From Echria macrotheca (taxonomy: Eukaryota > Ascomycota > Sordariomycetes > Sordariales > Schizotheciaceae), in the NCBI GenBank assembly GCA_030411725.1, contig MU839827.1, forward strand, positions 3,479,027-3,543,026: a stretch of DNA of 64,000 bases. The letters are read 5' to 3'. Below, piece after piece: positions 57,089 to 64,000 of the stretch (positions are counted from its first letter, which is position 1; each line of letters starts with the position of its first letter). The position numbers and the translations under genes were made by a program. Below the pieces are notes generated by a model. It worked only from the letters and a program-made list of their open reading frames with translations, did not search any database and was not told the origin of the DNA.

Positions 57089-58516
57089 TCATACAAAGCT
57101 CGCGACTCTCGTCCAGCCGCCCTCGTCTCCCGCCGGACGAAACTCGACGCCCTCTCCAAAGTAGCCGGCATCCTGCCAGGCTTTCATCATTGGGCCGTCG
57201 AACGGACCCTGTTTTTCAGCGTCATCTCGCCCATCTGTCCATCGGAACTCCCACATTTGATTTGCCTTGGGGGCAGAATTGTCCGCCTCATCCTCCTCGG
57301 GTGGTTCAACCCACGCCTCACCAGTTTCGTTCCGGTATATTCTCACAAGCCGCTCCCTCTCGGTATCGTAGATATTAGGGTAGTCCCTCCCAAGCAGCTT
57401 GTCGGCGGCATCTGTTATCTCGTCGATCTGCTTCTTGAGCTTGGTCTGCTTGGGGTCCTCGGGCTCCTTTTCCGCATCTACATCCATCGCATCGCCGTGC
57501 TTTGATTTCTTTTGCTTCCATTTCGGAACTTTTTTAGGCTTCGTCAAGCCTTTTCCGAGACGTGCCAATGCTTCCAGCGCCGTCTCACCCATATCGAGCT
57601 TAACGATTAGCTGCTTCAGAAGGTCCCCGGTCAGAATGCTGTCATCCTCCCGTTGTTTCTGCCGCTGTTCGGCATCTCGTTTCTCCTGCGCCGCTGCGGC
57701 CTTTTTGATCTCCTTTTTGCTCAATCCTTCAAGCCAGCGGTCGTGTACAGCATCCGCGTCGATAGCTTTCCTGATATAATTACCGGATTCGTCGAAAGCG
57801 CCCTCCTCATTCTCTTGTTTCATATTGAAGGCGTCGATCTTGGGCGCATGCTTTTTAAGGCCGCCCAGACCAACCTCTTCATCCACACCCTCCTCGGCAA
57901 TGGCTGCTGCTATCTCGGCCTCGTCGTCGTCAGTGCTCTCCCCGTCGTCATCGAGATGCACAGTCCCGCCGCCTTTGCTTGAAAACTCCTGTCCTTCGAT
58001 ATCCTTGTCTGACAGAAACCGAACCTCCTTGTCGCTTTTCAACCCTTTGCCTTTCCGGGACCCAGCTTCATCATCGTCATCGGCGAGGTCCCCAAACATA
58101 TCGACCTCGTCATCGTCGTCGCCACCGTTTGCGCCTCCAGCCTTAGAATTGTAGTTGTCCATCACCTCGGCCAGGTCGACGTCCTCGGCATCTCTCCCCT
58201 TCTTTCCCCGGGCTTCGGCCCTCGCGTTGAAGGTCTCGTTATCCGAATCGGAATCGTAACCATCGATATTGACAGCGCCACGCTTGGTCGCTCTGCCGGA
58301 ACCGCCAATAACGTCGGCAGCAAGCACGTCATCGTCCGCATCGTCATCGTCATCGTCGTCTCGGGCACTGGGAGCAAGGGCCGATGGGTTGCGGATGTCG
58401 AATTTCACCTTTTTTGTCGATGCCGAGGCGTCATTGCCGTCCTGCTCGCCGTGATGCGCGCGTGCAAACGCCTCGCCCGCTCGCTTCGGTCGTGCAGCTG
58501 AGAATTTGGACGACAT
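57089..58516 (-). CDS. lin1: Lin1/CD2BP2/Snu40-type GYF domain protein
   Basis: This is a single 475-aa exon. Members (Lin1 in yeast, CD2BP2/U5-52K in humans) are U5 snRNP assembly factors that leave before tri-snRNP formation. The N-terminal half is very acidic (SARDDDDDDDADDD; GDDDDEVDMFGDLADDDDE), with the family motifs VRFLSDKDIEGQEF, HAPKIDAFNMKQENEEGAFD and ESGNYIRKAIDADAVHDRWL. The C-terminal GYF-like domain contains QMWEFRWTDG, QGPFDGPMMKAWQDAGYF and a final GGWTRVASF. The usual GPF core of the domain is present. The start is in an ACGATG context, and the promoter is shared with ufd1 (335 nt between ATGs). Confidence 0.95.
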   Translation of the reverse strand: MSSKFSAARPKRAGEAFARAHHGEQDGNDASASTKKVKFDIRNPSALAPSARDDDDDDDADDDVLAADVIGGSGRATKRGAVNIDGYDSDSDNETFNARAEARGKKGRDAEDVDLAEVMDNYNSKAGGANGGDDDDEVDMFGDLADDDDEAGSRKGKGLKSDKEVRFLSDKDIEGQEFSSKGGGTVHLDDDGESTDDDEAEIAAAIAEEGVDEEVGLGGLKKHAPKIDAFNMKQENEEGAFDESGNYIRKAIDADAVHDRWLEGLSKKEIKKAAAAQEKRDAEQRQKQREDDSILTGDLLKQLIVKLDMGETALEALARLGKGLTKPKKVPKWKQKKSKHGDAMDVDAEKEPEDPKQTKLKKQIDEITDAADKLLGRDYPNIYDTERERLVRIYRNETGEAWVEPPEEDEADNSAPKANQMWEFRWTDGRDDAEKQGPFDGPMMKAWQDAGYFGEGVEFRPAGDEGGWTRVASFV

Positions 58517-58850
58517 CGTGGTTCTAGGTTGTTCGAGTTTCGAGGGAGGAAGGAGGGGTCCGGGGCAAGCTTGGCAAGGTACCTACCGAGCTACAGACGC
58601 ACACGCCACATCTGGGCCCGCCCCTCCTTGCTCCCCCACCATTTGGATGTTCGGCCGCAGGCTCCAGAAGCTTGGTTATGTCACCCCTCTGGTGCCTTCG
58701 ATCTGAATTGTTAGGGTGCGGCCACCGAACAAAACAACCACCAGTTTCCCAGGGACTTTGTTTCCGCAAACATAACTATCTCCGTATCTCGCAGTAACCC
58801 AAACCAACCCTCGGTCAAAAAGCAAAAAGACAGACGCAGCAACCGACAAA
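58517..58850. promoter_or_regulatory. Compact bidirectional promoter (lin1 / ufd1)
   Basis: The 334-nt spacer separates two divergent ATGs, so both core promoters and both 5' leaders must fit here or overlap the coding ends. Confidence 0.6.
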
Positions 58851-60148
58851 ATGGTAAGTCGCCGTGCTCTCATGCCCTCAGACCCCACTCTCGCGAGCTC
58901 CAGCCTGACGTCCTGATCGCAGTTTGGCCACAATTTCGATCCGAGCAACCCCGATCATCTCTTCCAGATGAGTCGTAACATGCGAAACAGTAGAGCACAG
59001 CGTTTCGATGAATACTACCGCTGCTACCCCTTCGTCATGGCCCCCGGCGCCGAGCGGCCCGAGCTGAATTACGGGTCCAAGATCTTCCTGCCACCGTCTG
59101 CTCTGGATAAGGTGTCTAGACTACACGTCCAGTGGCCGATTATGCTCGAGCTCATCAACGGCCAGTTGGGGAAGCATACGCACGCTGGTGTGCTTGAGTT
59201 CGTGGCTGAGGAGGGCAGAGCGTACATCCCACAATGGGTATACTGCATCCCCGATTCTCCTTCTCGCCAGAATGAAGATCTAACTTGCTGTAGATGATGG
59301 AAACCTTGGGTCTTGAGCTTGGTGATATGATACAGATCAAAACCACTTCCCTCGAGCTCGCGAGGCTCGTAAAGCTTCAGCCCCAGTCGGTCAACTTCCT
59401 CGACATCAGCGACCCGCGTGCCGTTCTAGAGAAGGCATTCCGGAACTTCGCAGCCCTAACCAAGGGCGATGTTTTCAACTTCGAATACAACGACGAGGTT
59501 TACTCCGTCGCCGTGTTAGACGTGAAGCCCGAGACGGACAAGATGGGTGTCAGCATGATCGAGACAGATGTGAGCGTCGATTTCGCACCACCCGTGGGCT
59601 ACGTCGAGCCCGAGAAGCAACCGCGAGGTAGCGGCACCAGCACTCCTCGCAGCGGACGGGGTGTTGGAGGCGGTCTCCCGGCTGGTGGGCTGCTCCACAG
59701 CCAGGGAACGATGGCGCAGGCCATCAACTATGACGCCATTGCTCCGGGCTCTGCGGCTACTAACGTCGGCAACTTCCTTGGAGAAGGCCAAAGACTTGTC
59801 TCCAAGAAGGGAAGTAAGGCACCGACACCGAAGCCGTCGACACCTGTCGCCGGCGTATCAAGTAATATTTTGAAGGATCTCGGCCTGCAGAAGAAGCGGA
59901 ACGGGCCGTTGCCGCTGAGGTTACCCTCGAACAAGCTCTTCCTTGGCTATGAGATCAAGCCGGTCAAGACAGCAGCGGACAAGGAGCGGGAAGCGGCGGA
60001 CGCCAAGCAGCCTCACTTCGCCGGGCAAGGTCAGACACTCCGGGGAGGAGTGAAACGAAAGGGCGAGGGCGACGATCAAGCGGTCGAGAAACCAGAAAAA
60101 CCGGAGGATAGCAAGGGCCGGAGGTTGGACGGCCGGAAGGTTAACTAG
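58851..60148 (+). CDS. ufd1: Ufd1, cofactor of the Cdc48/p97 segregase
   Basis: The CDS is join(58851..58853, 58923..59237, 59294..60148), 390 aa. Exon 1 codes only ATG, directly followed by GTAAGT. Ufd1 with Npl4 recruits ubiquitinated substrates to Cdc48 for extraction (ERAD, chromatin). The N-terminal UT3 double-psi barrel is clear: RFDEYYRCYPFVMAPGAERP, YGSKIFLPPSALDKVSRLHV, HAGVLEFVAEEGRAYIPQW, and across intron 2 MMETLGLELGDMIQIK. Next come LKPQ-like LVKLQPQSVNFLDI, GDVFNFEYNDEVYSVAVLDVKP and ISMIETD-like VSMIETDVSVDFAPPVGYVE. The C-terminal region is disordered and basic, with Npl4/Cdc48-binding elements expected around LPLRLPSNKLFLGY. The length is close to yeast Ufd1 (361 aa). Confidence 0.96.
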
Positions 60149-60746
60149 GGCAACAAAGGGCAACAAGCAGGTATGCATGGAGTTTGGGCGTTCGGAATCG
60201 GTCTGGAAGCATTTCTGCGGAAAGGGACAAGAGATTATGGGCTAGATGGCGAGTCTTCCTGGGGTCATGAACTTACACTCAACTGTTTACTGGAATGGTG
60301 CGGATTCTTGATTCAAGCGTAGAAAATGGGGGCCACTTAGTAAACTGACAGCGAAATTGACAGCGAAATACAGCAAGGCGTGACAAAAACGCTGAACAAG
60401 TCGCATCACGCTGGATTTTCAAAGAAGTTTCCTGTCCGAGATGTGCAGCAACTAGTGTAACCCTAACCCTCCCGGGAATGTCCGGGCAGATAAAACGGCA
60501 TGGTGGGTCTTCGCCCTCCATCCCTTCACTGACACTCGCAAATCCTTGTCAAGGTCCGAATAGCCACTTTTGTTCGCAAACCCATGCTCTCCACGACCAA
60601 CTCCAACAGCAACGACTGATTCCCAGTTGCTTCTTTTGTAAAGCGTTTCCTGAACGTTGATGGTCCCAGCTATAAATATCGACCAACCCATAGTGCAAAA
60701 TCGCGATTCCGATGACTAGGCCGTGCAGTCGGCAGCTGGTGGCATC
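60149..60746. other. Intergenic region upstream of the F-box gene
   Basis: No gene is seen. It contains a telo-box-like element at 60458-60470. Confidence 0.5.
60458..60470 (+). promoter_or_regulatory. Telo-box-like element (TAACCCTAACCCT)
   Basis: Two full CCCTAA units about 280 nt upstream of the ATG of the F-box gene. It is far from a visible chromosome end, so a promoter role for a telomere-repeat-binding factor is more likely than a telomere relic. Confidence 0.45.
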
Positions 60747-63017
60747 ATGACGGGTCGCCACAGAGGGGCCGCCGACGCATCGTCGCAGCGACAGCTCCGG
60801 CCGCGCCCAGATCCGGAGACGCGGGGCCGTTCGGCAGGTATGACAACACCCCGCGCCGGCGGCGGCCGGGTGACGCGAAGCTCGGCTGCACAAATTGCGA
60901 CCAATGCGAGCGAGGACGGCTCCCCACCCCAACAAGCCCCAGCATCCATTGCCCAACGCTCGACGAGACCGTCCACCAAGCGGCCGCGGACCCCAGTCGC
61001 TGGCACGCAGGCGCGACGGTCTAAGAGAACGCGGCACCGGTCTGGCTACTACGAGGAAAGCGACAGTGACGATGAGCTCGGCGACGACTACGAAACCTCG
61101 CCAAGCCGTGAGGTGGAGTCCTCAGCTCGTCCAGCTTCAAGTCTCCGTCGCACCCCTCGGAAAACAGCCACGCCTCGAAGCGTTCGTCGGGAGACCAGGG
61201 CCGTGGAGAGCCCGACCAAGCGGCGCGCTCTTAACCCGACCCCGCGAAAGCGCACCCCCAGGAAGGCGGACCCCCTCCCCGACCCAACTCCGGTGGAACC
61301 TCCTGTCATCCCCGACTGGCTGTCTCTTCCGTACCTCATCTGGGTAGAAATCTTCAGCTTTGCATTCGCTCAGTCTCCAGGCCGCGATGGCGTCGACTGG
61401 CTGCTCGCAACCAGTCGAGTCTGCCGCACGTTTGCAGAACCAGCCCTCACAGCACTCTACCAGTCACCTCCCTTGTTGACCCGACCGATGGCCCATAACC
61501 TCATCGGTCTTCTCTCGAGAGACCCCTCCACCACAACCTTCAACTACCGGAGGAAGGTGGAGAAGCTACGCATCGATGTCGAGGAGGTTGCAGCCAAGAC
61601 CTATCGGGGCCAACCATTGGACTTCCAGGCATTAATCACATGCCTTCCCCGACTCAAGGTCATTGATTTCACCCACCGGAAAGATCAACCGCCGTTCCGC
61701 ATGTTGGAGGAAAACCTGCGATGGCATTACCCAGACTCCCTCTTTGCGGCCCTGAATGCCGTGAAGACGGCGCCCGGAGAAGATGGTGAAGCCCGGCCTA
61801 CGAAGTTGACGGGCTTTCGCTGGAACCGCAGGATGATGGGGCCCGGTCTCGACCTTGAGCGGATCAAGACGCTTCACACGACGCCGGCGTTCTCGGGCTT
61901 GAAGAGACTCGGCTTTGTCAACTACCAAGTCCCATCCCTCCTCAGTCCGGGGAGAGACGAAGCCGAGGCCAATGCTCAAGATCAAGCGTTCATTCGGGGC
62001 CTTGCCGACGCCGCTTCCGTGCTGCCGGAACTCGAACACCTGTCTTTCGAATCATCAACAGCCGTTAATGACGAGTCGCTGTCGCTCCTTCCCAAGAGCA
62101 TCAGGAGTCTTGAGTTGATCAACTGTTGGGAGGTCCGAGCCGAAGACCTTTCCGAGTACCTCCTCTCGCATGGGCACAAAATGGAGCACCTGAATCTATG
62201 CCACAACCAGTCTCTCAGCCTTGGCTTTCTCACCGTCCTTGGCGCTGCCTGTCCCAACTTGCGGACACTCTGTGTGGATTTGAAAACGTTCAACCATCAC
62301 GAGTTCTATCGTGACTCTGATCCTCTCTACGACGAGGTGCTGAACGTCGCCCAGATCCCCAACTGGCCCGAGGGGATAGAAACGGTCGATCTTCGGAATA
62401 TGCGGAAGTGGTCTGCTGAAGGAGCCGAAACGTTGTTCCAATCGCTAGTAGATAGCGCCCCGAGACTCCGCAGTCTCCGCCGGCTGCATCTCAAATCCAT
62501 GCTCGACATTCCCTTCCGCCAACGCTCGATTTTACGTGACAAATGGGAGGCAAAGTTGAGATATGTATTCCTTCGGAAGGAGGAAGACCCGAAGCCCGTC
62601 TTCCCGCTCCGGCGCAAGCCCTTAGTAGAGCCTTCCCCAGCAGCTGCAGGCGCCGCCGAGAAAGTTGGAAAGGAAAATTTTCGACAATCGGAGGGCAAGA
62701 CTAGACGCAGCACCCGTATCGCTCAAGCACCTGGCGCTTCCTCGAGAGAAAGCAGCATCGGAAGGGATCTGAGCGGAGTACGTCGGGGGAAGCTCATGTA
62801 TGTCGAGGTGGACACGGACGAGGACGAGGATTCCCAGCCAGCCGGGAGCCAGGATGGGATGGATGGCGGCCTGTTCCGACAAGGAATGTGTGAGACAGTG
62901 GAAATCCAGCTAGACAACCAGAAGCCGGCCGAGACGATCCTGCAGATGGATGACTTTCTCGACGAGGAGGCGTCTGACGATTTGTCGGACGAGGACTTCG
63001 TTGATCACATTGGCTAA
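60747..63017 (+). CDS. F-box / leucine-rich-repeat-like protein
   Basis: This is a single exon of 756 aa. Residues 1-180 are disordered and basic, with repeated TPRK-type motifs (RRTPRKTATPRS, NPTPRKRTPRK) that look AT-hook-like or nuclear-targeting. An F-box-like segment follows (about 190-240: PDWLSLPYLIWVEIFSFAFA, then DWLLATSRVCRTFAEPALTA). The region to about 610 is leucine-rich-repeat-like (LRLRIDVEEV-type strands; LPELEHLSFESSTAVNDESL; SIRSLELINCWEVRAEDLSE; MEHLNLCHNQSLSLGFLTVL). The tail is acidic (EVDTDEDEDSQPAGS; DEEASDDLSDEDFVD). F-box proteins are substrate receptors of SCF ubiquitin ligases; the LRR part would bind the target. The start was set at the first ATG, as the frame is open slightly further upstream without one. 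Confidence 0.9.
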   Translation: MTGRHRGAADASSQRQLRPRPDPETRGRSAGMTTPRAGGGRVTRSSAAQIATNASEDGSPPQQAPASIAQRSTRPSTKRPRTPVAGTQARRSKRTRHRSGYYEESDSDDELGDDYETSPSREVESSARPASSLRRTPRKTATPRSVRRETRAVESPTKRRALNPTPRKRTPRKADPLPDPTPVEPPVIPDWLSLPYLIWVEIFSFAFAQSPGRDGVDWLLATSRVCRTFAEPALTALYQSPPLLTRPMAHNLIGLLSRDPSTTTFNYRRKVEKLRIDVEEVAAKTYRGQPLDFQALITCLPRLKVIDFTHRKDQPPFRMLEENLRWHYPDSLFAALNAVKTAPGEDGEARPTKLTGFRWNRRMMGPGLDLERIKTLHTTPAFSGLKRLGFVNYQVPSLLSPGRDEAEANAQDQAFIRGLADAASVLPELEHLSFESSTAVNDESLSLLPKSIRSLELINCWEVRAEDLSEYLLSHGHKMEHLNLCHNQSLSLGFLTVLGAACPNLRTLCVDLKTFNHHEFYRDSDPLYDEVLNVAQIPNWPEGIETVDLRNMRKWSAEGAETLFQSLVDSAPRLRSLRRLHLKSMLDIPFRQRSILRDKWEAKLRYVFLRKEEDPKPVFPLRRKPLVEPSPAAAGAAEKVGKENFRQSEGKTRRSTRIAQAPGASSRESSIGRDLSGVRRGKLMYVEVDTDEDEDSQPAGSQDGMDGGLFRQGMCETVEIQLDNQKPAETILQMDDFLDEEASDDLSDEDFVDHIG

Positions 63018-64000
63018 TTATCGTGAGCTCGAGACAGTTGGTTTTGCGAGATCAAACTGTGTAATAACTATAGCTCTGTACGAGGAGGGAGGAGGGGACA
63101 GAGCATGAGGCTGCAGGCCGTGGTGTGAGAATACCTGTACTATTGCGGTCAACTTTTGTTCGCCAAGCCACTGAAGGAGGCCGATTCCGATGTTACAAAT
63201 TGAAAAGAAAAATCAGCGAAAACTTGTAAGCATAGAAACGTGTCATATGTTTTCTTGGCCGAGCACTTGGCCTGCCCATATTGAGCTCCCAGGACAAAAT
63301 ACGCCAGCGGCAGGATCGCATATGCTTCTTGCTCCTCGGCGGCTTCAACAGGCGTGTTCCTGACTTTATCTGATTCTGTCTATAAGACTCTGTGACCTGT
63401 CTCGTTCGATTTGAATGCCATGTTCGTACTCGTAGCAAGGCTGTCGAAGGTGTATCTGGAACTCATAACTGACAGGTTCCAGATATCTGTTGGGTATTAA
63501 TTCATATGCTATCTATAATCCCCCGTTCAAAGACTTATTGACCGCGGTTTCCCGTTCCACAGACAATGACCGTGGTGTTGAATTTGGGTGTCACTCTTGG
63601 TTCCCTGTGGCTGTCTCGAGATTCAAAATTGTTTGAAATGCTGGGGCGCGCCTAAGACCGCTGTCGGCCGTCACCTTTGCTAGCAGACATGGGTCAAGCG
63701 TATCAAACACCGGCAAGATACATTTATTTAGTCAAGGCGAATTGTTTATTGAAGTGTTTACGCCGCGGTTATGGTCCTGGCTGGTTGGTGGTGGTCATCG
63801 CAGCTCACAACGGTGCGTCGACACGCATCGGCTTCGGAAAAGGGCAGCCTCGTCGGCGCCGCAACCCGCAGCGCGAAACAGTTCACCAACGAGACAAAAT
63901 TCAAAAGTATGCATGTATCTGGAAGTATTCCAGGGCTTGAAATTTTTGAAATAACAGTCCGACGACCTACACTCAACATGAGGTCGTGTCCCCGAACGAG
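63018..64000. other. Intergenic region to the window end
   Basis: No gene is supported on either strand. It probably contains the 3' UTR of the F-box gene and part of the next intergenic space. Confidence 0.45.

Overview
The window is nuclear DNA from a filamentous ascomycete, most likely a Sordariomycete; the genus is not determined. Three things point there. Introns are short (45-120 nt) with GTAAGT-like donors, CTAAC-like branch sites and YAG acceptors. Promoters and leaders are CT-rich and full of microsatellites. The gene set is typically fungal, including Byr4, Get5, cofilin, Lin1, Ufd1, Rvb2 and a SelO whose tail ends in Cys.

Layout. From 1 to 23 kb the window is an ordinary housekeeping block: a Pumilio RNA-binding protein (+), mitochondrial SelO/Fmp40 (-), an aldo-keto reductase (+), an XRCC4-type NHEJ protein (-), the septation GAP subunit Byr4 (+), Get5 (+), cofilin (-) and mitochondrial Hsp60 (-). 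From 48 to 63 kb it is again ordinary: two unrecognised proteins (-), Rvb2 (+), the U5 snRNP GYF protein Lin1 (-), Ufd1 (+) and an F-box/LRR-like protein (+). Most of these genes are unrelated in function.

Between them, 23.4-45.6 kb is different. It is gene-poor, rich in microsatellites and low-copy repeats, and holds one tRNA-Val(CAC). Every protein gene I can support there encodes a small N-terminal Myb/SANT-like helical module followed by a basic, acidic or low-complexity tail. Three genes (23417-24359, 38284-39399, 44359-45585) look like the fungal Myb_DNA-bind_8 type. A second type has a W...D..L..I....GY.F...A|QHLQKLRR pattern. It forms a complete gene at 31401-32181, a complete AT-hook gene at 35311-36322, and four extra copies of the first exon only, lined up upstream of the 31401-32181 gene (32460-32611, 32972-33135, 33244-33398, 33657-33796).

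All six first-exon modules end in a phase-2 donor at the homologous codon. Each has its own Kozak-like ATG, but only two are followed by recognisable downstream exons. The array therefore looks either like variable first exons feeding one constant tail, or like a decaying tandem exon duplication. This is the most unusual thing in the window. A second oddity in the same island is a triplicated exon-intron unit in the probable 5' leader of the last Myb gene (43110-43589).
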